Below, piece by piece: positions 16,460 to 25,623 of a DNA stretch of 64,000 bases (the first letter of the stretch is position 1; each line of letters begins with the position of its first letter). Both the position numbers and the translations under genes were made by a program. Location: assembly GCF_000176135.1 (NCBI RefSeq), contig NZ_ACZN01000016.1, positions 806,001-870,000 on the forward strand, given 5' to 3'. This stretch comes from Vibrio coralliilyticus ATCC BAA-450 (GTDB lineage: Bacteria > Pseudomonadota > Gammaproteobacteria > Enterobacterales > Vibrionaceae). Under the pieces are notes generated by a model. It ran no database searches, was not told the DNA's origin, and saw only the letters and a program-made list of their open reading frames with translations.

Positions 16460-17098
16460 TTAGTAAGCGACACCAATACGTTGGTTGGTGTGCTTAGCAG
16501 ACTCAAGTTCATCAATCATGGCAACGGCGTAGTCAGCGACTGAGATACGACTGTTACCTTCACTATCGGTCAACAACATGTCACCACCTACACGGTAAGG
16601 TGCTTGTTTCTCGCCAGGGAAGATATCTGCAGCGGGACTAACGAAGGTCCAGTTGACATCACTTTCTAGAGAGCGAAATACCTGTAACGCTTCTCCCATA
16701 GCTACAGCTTCAGGCTTATACTCATCAGGGAACTCAGGAACAGTAATAAGCTTAATACCCGGTGCCACTTCCAAAGAGCCTGCCCCCCCTACCCAAAGTA
16801 GTCGAGAAGCAGTAGATTGAGGCAACTGAGTCAACAGCATTTCTGCGGTTTTCGCGACGATGTCATGATTGCCTGCCGAGCGGCCGCCAATCGCTGAGAT
16901 CACTACTTCTGCACCATCAACTGCGGCGGTGATATCAGAATTTTGGTCCAGTAAATCAAACTGTCGTGCTTCAACATTCTCTGTTTCGAAGCTAGCGGGG
17001 TTTCTTACTAAAGCGATAACCTCATGCCCGCGCGCTTTTGCTTCATTTACGATGTGGCTACCAATCCAACCTGATGCACCTAACACTGCAATTTTCAT
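16460..17098 (-). CDS. NAD(P)-binding oxidoreductase, atypical SDR (NmrA/YwnB-like)
   Basis: 212 residues with the Rossmann motif GASGWIGSHIVNEAKARGHEV at residues 6-26 (GxxGxxG type). Related proteins act as NADPH sensors or flavin/quinone reductases. AGGAG is eight bases from the ATG at 17098 and only two from the in-frame ATG at 17104, so 17098 is preferred. It diverges from a LysR gene; a perfect inverted repeat in the gap (17184-17200) is a likely operator for both. The substrate is unknown. Confidence 0.82.
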   Translation of the reverse strand: MKIAVLGASGWIGSHIVNEAKARGHEVIALVRNPASFETENVEARQFDLLDQNSDITAAVDGAEVVISAIGGRSAGNHDIVAKTAEMLLTQLPQSTASRLLWVGGAGSLEVAPGIKLITVPEFPDEYKPEAVAMGEALQVFRSLESDVNWTFVSPAADIFPGEKQAPYRVGGDMLLTDSEGNSRISVADYAVAMIDELESAKHTNQRIGVAY

Positions 17099-17183
17099 CT
17101 TCATATCTCCTGTTTGTGATTCAGTATTTCGTAACAACAAATGCAGTCTAATGGATAGCTATCTAGCGATAAATGAGCGTATG

Positions 17184-17200
17184 TGATACACATTGTATCA
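17184..17200. promoter_or_regulatory. Likely LysR operator between divergent genes
   Basis: Perfect inverted repeat TGATACA-CAT-TGTATCA in the 128-base gap between the oxidoreductase and the LysR gene, 27 bases before the LysR ATG. Dyads of this kind with a T-N11-A core are usual LysR binding sites. Confidence 0.6.
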
Positions 17201-17226
17201 ATATGGTTTACTAATGGTGACGTGTT

Positions 17227-18117
17227 ATGGATCGCTTAATCGCAATAAGAAGTTTTGTTGAAGTCGCGAATGCTAAGAGCTTTACCAAGGCAGCAGAATC
17301 GCTAGATATTAGTCGACTGCAGGTATCTCGACACGTGCAGGAGGTTGAACACTGGCTACAACAGCGTTTGTTGCACCGCACGACGAGAAAGGTGAGTTTA
17401 ACCCATGCTGGTGAACAGGCGTTTGTTCGATGTCAGCGCATTTTAGATGAAGCCGCTGCGTTAGAATTAGACTCAATGTGTGGCAAAGATGCTTTAGTGG
17501 GAACAATTAGGGTGGCTGCACCAATTGGGTTTGCACAGAACCTGCTAATCGATAGAGTCCAAAATTTTGTGTCACTCCATCCAAAAGTTGTCATCGATAT
17601 ATTGGCTTCGGATCAAAACTCAGAGCTGGTGGATGAGAGAGTGGACGTTGCATTACGCTTCACTGATAAACCAGCGGATAACCTAATTGCTCGAAGGTTA
17701 ATGGCAATTGATACAGCTATATGTGCATCGCGCGACTATCTATCCGAATTTGGAGAACCTAAACACGCCGAGGAGTTAGTAGACCACAACTGTTTAACAC
17801 ATTTAAACGTCAAAAATTGGTTGTTCGTTAAGGACAATCAAACGGTGGATGTTGAGGTATCGGGCAATATTAGAGCGAATGATTTGAGTACTTTAGTGAG
17901 AGTCGCCGTTAATGGAAAGGGAGTAATTCGGTTACCGTGCGACTTAGCGAATCCACTAATAGAGAAAGGGGAGTTGCTCTCCATTCTAAATGACTATCAC
18001 TATCCAAGTTATGCCCTATGGGCTGTGTATTTATCTCGCAGCTATCAGCAACCTATTGTCAGGCAGTTTATCGACTATCTGGTTGAATGTTGGCAAGAGG
18101 ACATAAAACGAAAATAA
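17227..18117 (+). CDS. LysR-family transcriptional regulator
   Basis: 296 residues. The N-terminal winged helix-turn-helix (1-60) includes SFTKAAESLDISRLQVSRHV; the rest is an effector-binding domain of the CrgA/DsdC-like type. It is divergent from the NAD(P)-binding oxidoreductase and probably represses or activates it through the dyad at 17184. Its stop overlaps the T-tract of the terminator for the convergent alanine symporter gene. Confidence 0.9.
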   Translation: MDRLIAIRSFVEVANAKSFTKAAESLDISRLQVSRHVQEVEHWLQQRLLHRTTRKVSLTHAGEQAFVRCQRILDEAAALELDSMCGKDALVGTIRVAAPIGFAQNLLIDRVQNFVSLHPKVVIDILASDQNSELVDERVDVALRFTDKPADNLIARRLMAIDTAICASRDYLSEFGEPKHAEELVDHNCLTHLNVKNWLFVKDNQTVDVEVSGNIRANDLSTLVRVAVNGKGVIRLPCDLANPLIEKGELLSILNDYHYPSYALWAVYLSRSYQQPIVRQFIDYLVECWQEDIKRK

Positions 18118-18141
18118 AAAGCCCGGCGAAAATGCCGGGCT
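18116..18141 (-). terminator. Intrinsic terminator of the alanine symporter gene
   Basis: Stem GCCCGGC (18121-18127) with GCCGGGC (18134-18140), loop of six bases. Read on the minus strand it is followed by a run of T, 26 bases after the symporter stop. It overlaps the end of the LysR gene. Confidence 0.85.
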
Positions 18142-18166
18142 GTAGATTCTTAGAGGCTGAAATTAC

Positions 18167-19717
18167 TTACTGCTCAACCGCTTCAGTCTGAGACTGCTTC
18201 TGCTGAACTTTGTACACTTTACCTGCATTGAATCGTTCTAGGTAATCAGCTAGATCGCGTTTCACTTCTGGAACCAGAATATACAGACCAATAATGTTGA
18301 CTAGTGCCATCGCGAAGATCATAGCATCAGAGAAGTCGATAACAGGGCCAAGGTTCATTGCTGCACCAATCACTACAAAGATACAGAATTTAACTTTGAA
18401 GATAAGCTCCGCTGTTTTGCTCTCACCGAATAGGTAAGTCCAAGCTTTAAGACCGTAGTAAGACCAAGAGATCATTGTAGAGAAAGCAAACAGAACAACG
18501 GCAATAGCAAGAATGTATGGGAACCAGCTGATCGCACTACCGAATGCCGCTGAAGTCAGTTCAACACCTGCCAGGCCTGTGTCTGTATCTAGGTAACCTG
18601 TGATGATGATAACTAGGGCTGTCATGGTACAAATTACAACGGTATCGATGAACGGTTCTAGCAGAGACACGAAACCTTCTGACATTGGTTCTTTTGTTTT
18701 AACTGCTGAGTGAGCAATAGCCGCAGAACCCACACCCGCTTCGTTCGAGAATGCTGCACGTTTGAAGCCTTGGATAAGTACGCCAATTACACCACCAGCG
18801 ATACCTTCACCCGTGAATGCTCCGTTAAAGATAGCGCCAAATGCGTCATCAATGCGGTCGAAGTTCATTAGGATGATGATAAGTGCCGCACCGACATAAA
18901 TGGTCGCCATGAAAGGAACCACTTTCTCTGTCACTTTAGCGATAGACTTGATACCACCGATGATAACAATACCAACGATGACAGCTAGGATAAGACCAAA
19001 CAACCAGCCTTTATCAGCAAAGAACGAAGCGTCGCCACCTGTTACACCTACTACCTGCTTGAACGCTTGGTTAGCTTGGAACATGTTACCGCCACCAAGA
19101 GAACCACCGATCGCGAACACAGAGAACAGAACAGCTAGGGTACGGCCAAATGCAGCGTTACCGCGTTTAGCTAGACCTTTGCTTAGGTAGTACATAGGAC
19201 CACCAGAAACTGAACCGTCTGGGTTGGTGTTACGATATTTCACACCAAGAGCACATTCTACAAACTTACTAGACATACCAAGTAGGCCTGCAAGGATCAT
19301 CCAGAATGTTGCACCTGCGCCACCGATAGAAACTGCGACCGCCACACCAGCGATGTTACCAAGACCAACAGTACCAGATAGCGCCGTAGTCAGTGCTTGG
19401 AAGTGAGATACCTCGCCATCTTCTTTGGCTTTTGGATCTGAGAACTTACCGGAGACTAATTGAACTGCGTGTTTGAACCCACGGAAGTTGATAAAGCCAA
19501 GGTAAAAGGTAAAGAAGCTTGCTGCAACAACCAACCAAAGAACGATCCAAGGCACCTGCACGTCTGTAAAAGGGAAAGGAATGGTCGAGAAGATCATACC
19601 TACAAATGGGTTGACGATAGGTGCAACGACTTCGTTGATTTTGTCATCCAAGTTGGATGCCGCAGCGCTACCCGCAAAAAGACTTGCCAAAACGGCAAGC
19701 GATATACGCTTTGTCAT
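18167..19717 (-). CDS. Sodium:alanine symporter (AGCS family)
   Basis: 516 residues with about ten membrane helices. Family segments include [31 protein letters not shown] and [19 protein letters not shown], all characteristic of Na+-coupled alanine/glycine carriers (AlsT, DagA). It imports alanine or glycine with sodium, fitting a marine host. The N-terminus [21 protein letters not shown] looks like a cleavable Sec signal, an addition not present in all AGCS proteins. A perfect dyad lies 57 bases upstream of the start (19774-19795). Confidence 0.92.
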   Translation of the reverse strand: MTKRISLAVLASLFAGSAAASNLDDKINEVVAPIVNPFVGMIFSTIPFPFTDVQVPWIVLWLVVAASFFTFYLGFINFRGFKHAVQLVSGKFSDPKAKEDGEVSHFQALTTALSGTVGLGNIAGVAVAVSIGGAGATFWMILAGLLGMSSKFVECALGVKYRNTNPDGSVSGGPMYYLSKGLAKRGNAAFGRTLAVLFSVFAIGGSLGGGNMFQANQAFKQVVGVTGGDASFFADKGWLFGLILAVIVGIVIIGGIKSIAKVTEKVVPFMATIYVGAALIIILMNFDRIDDAFGAIFNGAFTGEGIAGGVIGVLIQGFKRAAFSNEAGVGSAAIAHSAVKTKEPMSEGFVSLLEPFIDTVVICTMTALVIIITGYLDTDTGLAGVELTSAAFGSAISWFPYILAIAVVLFAFSTMISWSYYGLKAWTYLFGESKTAELIFKVKFCIFVVIGAAMNLGPVIDFSDAMIFAMALVNIIGLYILVPEVKRDLADYLERFNAGKVYKVQQKQSQTEAVEQ

Positions 19718-19773
19718 GCTTTTCCTGCCTATGCATTATGGTTTATATGAATATTATTTATATAGATGTTGTG

Positions 19774-19795
19774 TTTGTTACATGTGTGTAACAAA
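19774..19795 (-). promoter_or_regulatory. Dyad upstream of the alanine symporter
   Basis: TTTGTTAC-N6-GTAACAAA, perfect 8-bp arms, centred 67 bases before the symporter ATG. The spacing of six is like TyrR boxes (TGTAAA-N6-TTTACA), but the arms differ, so the regulator is not assigned. Confidence 0.55.
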
Positions 19796-20159
19796 TGGTT
19801 ATTATTCATTTTATAAATAGGTCCGCAACATCTTTGGCGGAAAACTTGATCCAGCAAACAATTCTGATATTCGCTAACTCTAGACAGGTAAATTGAACTT
19901 CTTCACTGCTTTTTCTTTGAAAAGTGGAATTATTGATGATAATTCGGTTTTCAATATAGTTGTTAATACTGTATTCGCGGCTGAAATATAAAACTGTGTG
20001 ATTAAAGTTTGAACAGCAGACAAATTTGCGTTAAGGCTCATAAGAAGTGATTTGTGATGATTTATATTCTTTAGGTGAATATTGATTCACGGTGTTTAAC
20101 TCGCCACTTGTGAGTATTCACGAGCCTAATTCACAATGTGGTAATCAAAATTACTGTAT
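19796..20159. other. AT-rich intergenic stretch
   Basis: About 360 bases between the symporter promoter region and the small DUF6482-like gene. No gene or RNA recognised. Confidence 0.5.
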
Positions 20160-20199
20160 CTCTCGTATAGGTTCCTAACACACGAGAGGAGAATAAGGT

Positions 20200-20451
20200 A
20201 TGGAACTTCAAATTGAATCATTGGAAGGCGGCATTTACTTGGCTTATTCGATTGATGAAGGCGATAGATTGCTTTTGCGCGATACCAATCAAAATCCGCT
20301 GAAATTTTGCAGTTTATCTCAAGCAAAAGAACACTTTAAGGACCAGCATTACCACAGTGCGTCATTGGTTCATCAAAGTGCTTACGATGAAATGTGCGGA
20401 GAGGATATAGGTTCCAGTCACTCTCTTAAAACTGACCTAATGTGGTTCTAG
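20200..20451 (+). CDS. DUF6482-like small protein
   Basis: 83 residues beginning MELQIESLEGGIYLAYSID, resembling small Vibrio proteins labelled DUF6482, whose function is unknown. Cytosolic, no signal. GAGGAG lies about eight bases before the ATG. The 5' region can form a stem (CTCTCGT 20160-20166 with ACGAGAG 20182-20188) whose right arm abuts the ribosome binding site, so translation might be structure-sensitive. Monocistronic. Confidence 0.7.
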   Translation: MELQIESLEGGIYLAYSIDEGDRLLLRDTNQNPLKFCSLSQAKEHFKDQHYHSASLVHQSAYDEMCGEDIGSSHSLKTDLMWF

Positions 20452-20467
20452 AGAGGCTTTGCAAGTG

Positions 20468-20493
20468 GCGGGCAGCGAGTAAAATGTGCCCGC
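20468..20493 (+). terminator. Hairpin after the DUF6482-like gene
   Basis: GCGGGCA (20468-20474) pairs with TGCCCGC (20487-20493) starting 17 bases after the stop. There is no clear T-run, so it is a weak terminator candidate. Confidence 0.4.
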
Positions 20494-20616
20494 TCTAGAG
20501 CTTATAGAACGCTGTCACTTTCTTGTCATACTCTGAGAGTATTTTTCCGACGGAAAATCACCTTTAGCATGTTTTTTAGAATGGTGTACGAGTGTTGTGG
20601 CCAGAAGTAGAAGAAA

Positions 20617-20868
20617 ATGACAAGAAAGTTGAGTGAGCTAGATGATGTGATTATCAAGAACCTTCAGGATAATGGATTTATCAAAAGCGAAGCTGAAGCG
20701 TATTTAAAGCGCAATGTGTATAAGTTGGAAAAGCACGAAGTGGATACGATTAAGAATTATGCGGAACATTTTGGTCTCAATGCAAAAGAGCGAATCATTG
20801 AAGATATTCTTGAGCTTCGCAGAGAGGCACTTATGCTAAAGCTCATATCGCAACCAGCTGCAATATAA
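20617..20868 (+). CDS. Hypothetical small helical protein
   Basis: 83 residues, charged and helix-rich (RKLSELDDVIIKNLQDNGF; LKRNVYKLEKHEVDTIKNYAEHF), with no signal peptide or motif I recognise. Codon use and composition look like those of a real gene, and nothing overlaps it. A short hairpin TTTTCC-GAC-GGAAAA (20543-20557) precedes it. The ribosome site is weak (AGAAG). Confidence 0.5.
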   Translation: MTRKLSELDDVIIKNLQDNGFIKSEAEAYLKRNVYKLEKHEVDTIKNYAEHFGLNAKERIIEDILELRREALMLKLISQPAAI

Positions 20869-20932
20869 GCCTAGATATCCAAAGCTTTTTAAGCCTCAGA
20901 GATCATACTCGCTCCGAGGCTTGATTACATAA

Positions 20933-21628
20933 CTAGGGGAGATCAAAGATTAGAGCAGTAACTGGTGCATCTCCTGAGTTTTCGAAAGAAACCGATGTCG
21001 TTGCCTCAACTTTTGCTCCATCACCTGAGTGCAGTACGGTACTGTCGACGGTCAATTGTCCTTCTACTTGGTGTATGTAGAGATTTCTGCCTTGTGCAAT
21101 CTCATAAGTAATGCGCTGACCAGCAGCCAAAATCAACTGTTGAAGAGAGGCATCTTGCTTTATATGCAGAGTGCCATTGCGACCATCGGGTGTTGCGATA
21201 GGCGTTAACCCTTCCGATTTACCAAAGTCCTTCTGTTGATAGCCAGGTTCATTACCAAACGTGTTTGGTTGAATCCAAATCTGTAGAAATCGCAGAGTAT
21301 CAGAGTCGGATGCATTGTATTCGCTGTGATAAATTCCACGGCCAGCGGACATTAGTTGGAACTCTCCAGCCGGCAAGGTTTGAATATTACCTTCGCTATC
21401 TTTATGTTCGATGGCGCCTTCCAAAACATAGCTGATGATCTCCATGTCTCTGTGACCGTGTGTAGCAAAACCAGCACTTGGCTGAACAATGTCATCATTA
21501 ATCACTCGTAAGGCAGAAAACCCCATGTGCTTTGGATCATAGTAATCTCCAAAGGAAAACGTATGTTTACTGTCAAGCCAGCCAAAACTAGCACCGCCAC
21601 GATCCTCTGAGTGTCTAACTGTAATCAT
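20933..21628 (-). CDS. Pirin-family protein (YhhW-like)
   Basis: 231 residues, bicupin. The metal ligands of the N-terminal cupin are visible: H57 and H59 in FATHGHRDMEII, and H101 and E103 in GIYHSEY. YhhW of this family has quercetin 2,3-dioxygenase activity in vitro; the cellular role is unclear, often linked to stress. It is the second gene after DoxX on the minus strand with a 24-base gap, a common Vibrio pairing. Confidence 0.9.
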   Translation of the reverse strand: MITVRHSEDRGGASFGWLDSKHTFSFGDYYDPKHMGFSALRVINDDIVQPSAGFATHGHRDMEIISYVLEGAIEHKDSEGNIQTLPAGEFQLMSAGRGIYHSEYNASDSDTLRFLQIWIQPNTFGNEPGYQQKDFGKSEGLTPIATPDGRNGTLHIKQDASLQQLILAAGQRITYEIAQGRNLYIHQVEGQLTVDSTVLHSGDGAKVEATTSVSFENSGDAPVTALIFDLP

Positions 21629-21652
21629 AATATTGCCCTCCAGTGTTCGATA

Positions 21653-22096
21653 TTAAGCGAATTTCTTTGCGATAAATTGATCAACTGCTGCTTTGCCTGA
21701 ACCTGATAATGCCAGTGATACACTCGCAGCCATAAGGGCTAGGCCAAACTCATAGCCGTTGTTAGACATGAAAAGTCCGTTCTCAAAGTGAACTGAGAAA
21801 ATGGCGACAAGCATAGTAAATGCAAGAGCAATGGAAGCTGGACGTGTAAGAAGGCCAAGCAAAATGAAAAGACCACCAAAGAACTCAGCACTACCTGCTA
21901 AAAATGCCATTAGAATACCAGGCCCTAGACCGATAGATGCCATCCACTGACCAGTCCCTTCCAGCCCGTAACCACCAAACCAGCCAAACAGTTTTTGTGC
22001 TCCATGCGCCATAAAAATGATCCCAACTGGAATACGTAGCGCCAGAGCGCTGTAACCTGCTTTTGATTCTGTCAGTGTTTTCAGTAGAGCTTTCAT
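21653..22096 (-). CDS. DoxX-family membrane protein
   Basis: 147 residues with four hydrophobic segments and the family stretch ALRIPVGIIFMAHGAQKLFGWFGG. DoxX proteins are small inner-membrane proteins, in some bacteria part of redox complexes dealing with oxidative or thiol stress. GAGGA lies seven to eight bases before the ATG at 22096; the longer frame to 22153 is polar and lacks a site. It precedes the pirin gene in a probable two-gene operon. Confidence 0.87.
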   Translation of the reverse strand: MKALLKTLTESKAGYSALALRIPVGIIFMAHGAQKLFGWFGGYGLEGTGQWMASIGLGPGILMAFLAGSAEFFGGLFILLGLLTRPASIALAFTMLVAIFSVHFENGLFMSNNGYEFGLALMAASVSLALSGSGKAAVDQFIAKKFA

Positions 22097-22430
22097 AGTG
22101 TCATCCTCAAATTTTTCAAATTCATTGGTAGAGGGTTTATATCTTTCCCTCATTGGTTAAAACTGAGTTTAGGCGCTGATGAGGTGAGAAAAAATCGTAG
22201 AAAATTAACATACTCGTTCGAAATATTTGAATAACCGCGTTTTGGGAAAGGAGAGGCCAAGTTCTTAGGGGCTTTGGCAAGATTGGGTTGGCTACCGCAA
22301 TGGTAAAGGTAATAGATGTTCTGGCGCCTTGTTGCTACTTAGCCTGTTTCCAATGAGTGATGCTCTGCAATATCGTTCAATACTGTCTCTCTCCTAGTCG
22401 TTATCTTGGTGAAAAAGAGGAGATAACGAG

Positions 22431-23024
22431 ATGGAAAATTTGATATTGGCGATGGTGGTGTTTGCATTTGTTGGAGCCGTGACACCTGGCCCGGTGAATC
22501 TGTTAGCGACAACCACTGCGGTAAATGATGGGCCAAGGGCGGCGTCCAAGCACGTTCTGGGCGCATCGATAGCATATGCGGTTGTTGTATTTGGTACCGG
22601 ACAGATGATGCAAACGCTGGCTTTCACGTTACCAAAGCTTGAGTTTTGGATGCAGTTAATAGGCAGTAGCTTCTTGTTTTATCTTGCTTACCAAATCTTT
22701 GCAGCGCCGGTACAAGGTGTCACTGTTCAACAAGGAAAGAGTTCCGGCTGGGTGACTGGAAGTTTGACTCAAATACTCAACCCTAAGGCATGGTTGGTTG
22801 CGATGTCCGGCGTAAGTCTTTACGTAATAGGGCAGGAAAATGAACAATATTCCTTGTGGCTCTTTACTCTGGTTTCATTATTAGTCTGTGTGATCGGGGT
22901 TGGCATATGGGCGATGATTGGCCGTGTTTTAGCGAATCGACTTGCAAATCCAAGAGCTCACCGCCAATTTAATAGATTCATGGCAATGATGTTATGCGTG
23001 TCTGTCGTGATGATTTGGCTCTGA
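22431..23024 (+). CDS. LysE-family translocator
   Basis: 197 residues, about six membrane helices, with the motif FVGAVTPGPVNLLATTTAVN near residues 14-33. It should export a small amino acid or related compound. GGAGATAACGAG precedes the ATG. An AraC regulator starts 16 bases after its stop, so transporter and regulator are probably co-transcribed. Confidence 0.88.
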   Translation: MENLILAMVVFAFVGAVTPGPVNLLATTTAVNDGPRAASKHVLGASIAYAVVVFGTGQMMQTLAFTLPKLEFWMQLIGSSFLFYLAYQIFAAPVQGVTVQQGKSSGWVTGSLTQILNPKAWLVAMSGVSLYVIGQENEQYSLWLFTLVSLLVCVIGVGIWAMIGRVLANRLANPRAHRQFNRFMAMMLCVSVVMIWL

Positions 23025-23040
23025 ATGCAATGGTGAGTGA

Positions 23041-23853
23041 ATGAAGAAAGATAAAAGTGCGAGCTTCAAGCTGAGTACGGTTCTTCCATGGATCGAGTTA
23101 CGTGTCGCCAATCAGTCGACGGCATGTTATGACGCTCACTCCCATGATGAATTTTCATTTGGCATTATCAATCAGGGCTGTGCAGATTATCGAAATCGGC
23201 GCAATACACATCAGATTGGACAGGGGGATATCGTTACTATTAACCCAGCAGATATTCATTCGTGTAACCCACACCAAGGTACTTGGTCCTATAGTATGTT
23301 GTTTGTTGACGCACTGGAGATGGGAGAAATCCAGCAAGAAATGAGTTCTAATCAACGATATGACTACCTAGCTTTTGATAGTGATTTAGAGCGTCATCCG
23401 GAATTTCAGCAACGATATTTGGCACTTTTTTCTGCGCTTCAGAGCGAAGAAAATGTGTTGTTAGCTCAATCTTGTTTGTATGATTTTATTGAGCTTACTT
23501 CTCGACAGAGAGTTAAACCGATGGCAAAGACCGGCTTGTCTAGTCTTGCGGTGGTGCGCGAGAAGTTAATGGATGAACTGAGTAACTCTCATTCCTTAGA
23601 AGCGTTAGCAGAGGAAGCGGGAATGAGCCGATATCAGCTTTTACGTGCTTTCAAGGACCAGTATGGGTTACCACCATACGCTTATCTTATGGATGAAAAG
23701 ATAAAGCGTGCGAAAGTGATGCTCAAGTCTGGAGAAGATATTGTTGATGTTGCCAACAACCTGGGCTTCTCAGATCAAGCGCATTTTCAGCGACATTTTA
23801 AAAAGAAACTTGCTGTGACACCTAAGTTTTATCAGTCTCACTTTGTGGAGTGA
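23041..23853 (+). CDS. AraC-family regulator
   Basis: 270 residues. The N-terminal cupin-like ligand domain includes YDAHSHDEFSFGIINQG, and the C-terminal double helix-turn-helix includes SLEALAEEAGMSRYQLLRAF and DVANNLGFSDQAHFQRHFKK. The arrangement after a LysE exporter is common for regulators that sense the exported compound. A second AraC gene follows after ten bases. Confidence 0.9.
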   Translation: MKKDKSASFKLSTVLPWIELRVANQSTACYDAHSHDEFSFGIINQGCADYRNRRNTHQIGQGDIVTINPADIHSCNPHQGTWSYSMLFVDALEMGEIQQEMSSNQRYDYLAFDSDLERHPEFQQRYLALFSALQSEENVLLAQSCLYDFIELTSRQRVKPMAKTGLSSLAVVREKLMDELSNSHSLEALAEEAGMSRYQLLRAFKDQYGLPPYAYLMDEKIKRAKVMLKSGEDIVDVANNLGFSDQAHFQRHFKKKLAVTPKFYQSHFVE

Positions 23854-23863
23854 ATCCAGTCCG

Positions 23864-24574
23864 ATGTTGGAAAACAATCTCACTATTCGAGCCTATACCC
23901 GCCAACGTAGAGGCCATGCTCATGAACATCATCAACTTGTGCTTCCTATTTTGGGTACCATCATTATTGAGCTGGAAGGCTATCAAGGAAAAGTGTCGGT
24001 CGGTGAGTGCGTGGTGATAAAAGCCACCACTTTTCACCATTTTCGCGCTAATGAGGCTGCGCGTTTCATTGTCGCTGATTTAAACACTTTGCCAGAGAAT
24101 TTGTTGAATATGGACACTCTGGTTTTTCCGATTTCTTCACCACTTCAGTCCTACCTAACATTTGTTGAATCTCAGCTCCAGCATCGGGTAACCCCTACCA
24201 TCGAAGAGCCAATGGTCGACATGTTTATGAAGCTATTGGCGCAGCAACAGGCCGGGCAGCAACTTGATCATAGGGTTAGAGCCGTGCTGCATCATATCGA
24301 GGAAGACCTAGCCAGAGAGATTACGGTAGATAACTTAGCTAAGGTTGCCTGTTTGAGCCCGACGCAGTTTAAAAAGATTTTTAAACAATCCACTGGATTA
24401 AGTGTTCTGCAATACGTGACCAAGCAAAGAATGGAAAAAGCCAAGGCACTACTTACGCATACAGATATCCCAGTTCAGTTAATAGCAGAGAGAGTCGGGT
24501 ACGCTGACCTGTCAGCCTTTAGCCGACGTTTTTCATTATCATTTGGGCTGTCTCCCCGAGAGCTACGTGGTTGA
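23864..24574 (+). CDS. AraC-family regulator (second, tandem)
   Basis: 236 residues with an N-terminal cupin region (RQRRGHAHEHHQLVLPILG) and a C-terminal AraC DNA-binding domain (TVDNLAKVACLSPTQFKKIF; AERVGYADLSAFSRRFSLSF; ending LSPRELRG). A TTG at 23843 in frame overlaps the preceding gene; the ATG at 23864 is preferred, with GGAG about 13 bases upstream. It precedes an EamA-type transporter and may regulate it. Not a duplicate of the preceding gene: the two share only the family domain. Confidence 0.87.
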   Translation: MLENNLTIRAYTRQRRGHAHEHHQLVLPILGTIIIELEGYQGKVSVGECVVIKATTFHHFRANEAARFIVADLNTLPENLLNMDTLVFPISSPLQSYLTFVESQLQHRVTPTIEEPMVDMFMKLLAQQQAGQQLDHRVRAVLHHIEEDLAREITVDNLAKVACLSPTQFKKIFKQSTGLSVLQYVTKQRMEKAKALLTHTDIPVQLIAERVGYADLSAFSRRFSLSFGLSPRELRG

Positions 24575-24681
24575 TGAAATTGAGTCTATAAAATCAAGTA
24601 AAGTGTCTTTTCTGCAAAGTCTTATGCTCTTTGCTTGTTTAAGCTGTGCTTATCAAAATGATAAATACAAAGAGTACAGCT

Positions 24682-25623
24682 ATGAGTCAGACGCTAAAAA
24701 CACACAATGAACATCTTGGAGTTCTGGTTATCCTGTTTGCTTCTTTATTGTGGGGGACGACTGGTACCGCAGCTACGTATGCGCCTGATATAAGCCCGTT
24801 GGCTATTGGTGCTTTTTCTATGGGTGTGGGTGGACTTCTCCTGGCTCTGTTTGCTTGCAACACGATCAGAAAAGATCGGCGCATATTGAAATCCAATAAA
24901 GCTATTTTGTTGACTGGAGCACTTGCTTTGGCCGTTTACCCTCTCGCGTTTTATAGCTCTATGAGAATGGCCGGTGTGGCGATTGGGACGGTAGTCTCTA
25001 TCGCGAGTGCGCCATTCTTCGTTGCATTTCTGGAGTGCCTGTTTGGCAAAGAGAAAACAATCGATACCCGCTGGGTGATAAGCCTCATCGTGGGCGCAAC
25101 TGGTATCCTTTTACTGACTCTATCAGAGACATCAACTTCCACACAAGCTGATATTCAACACATGAAATTCATAGGAATAGCGCTCGGATTGCTTGCGGGT
25201 TTCACCTATGCCACTTACGCGTGGGCAGCCAAAATGCTCATCACTGAAGGCATACATTCCAAATCTGCGATGGGGAGTATTTTCGGGCTGGGTTCACTAT
25301 TGTTGTTACCTTCATTGTTTTTTACTGGTGGTAATTTGTTTGCGACACCAATAAATACATCCGTCGCTTTGTACATGGCGTTTGTTCCAATGTTTCTTGG
25401 CTATGTCTGCTTTGGTTATGGGTTAAAAACGGTGTCTGCCAGCAAAGCGAGTTTGTTGACGTTGTTTGAGCCTGCTGTGGCAGCAGTATTTGCCGTAGTT
25501 GTAGTCGGAGAGCATATTGGCGTGTCAGGGTGGGGAGGAATTGGGCTGATAATGGTTTGCTTGTTACTTCAATCCTACCAGCCCAAAAATAGAGAGAGTT
25601 TGTTAGCTACGCAAAGCCAGTGA
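24682..25623 (+). CDS. DMT-superfamily transporter (EamA)
   Basis: 313 residues, about ten membrane helices in two EamA repeats; ILFASLLWGTTGTAATYAPD opens the first and GYGLKTVSASKASLLTLFEP closes the second. Such proteins export amino acids or metabolites. The ATG at 24682 is used because the homology starts there. Its 3' end overlaps the convergent HMG-CoA lyase gene by 21 bases (25603-25623), so the two stops lie inside each other's coding sequence. Confidence 0.88.
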   Translation: MSQTLKTHNEHLGVLVILFASLLWGTTGTAATYAPDISPLAIGAFSMGVGGLLLALFACNTIRKDRRILKSNKAILLTGALALAVYPLAFYSSMRMAGVAIGTVVSIASAPFFVAFLECLFGKEKTIDTRWVISLIVGATGILLLTLSETSTSTQADIQHMKFIGIALGLLAGFTYATYAWAAKMLITEGIHSKSAMGSIFGLGSLLLLPSLFFTGGNLFATPINTSVALYMAFVPMFLGYVCFGYGLKTVSASKASLLTLFEPAVAAVFAVVVVGEHIGVSGWGGIGLIMVCLLLQSYQPKNRESLLATQSQ

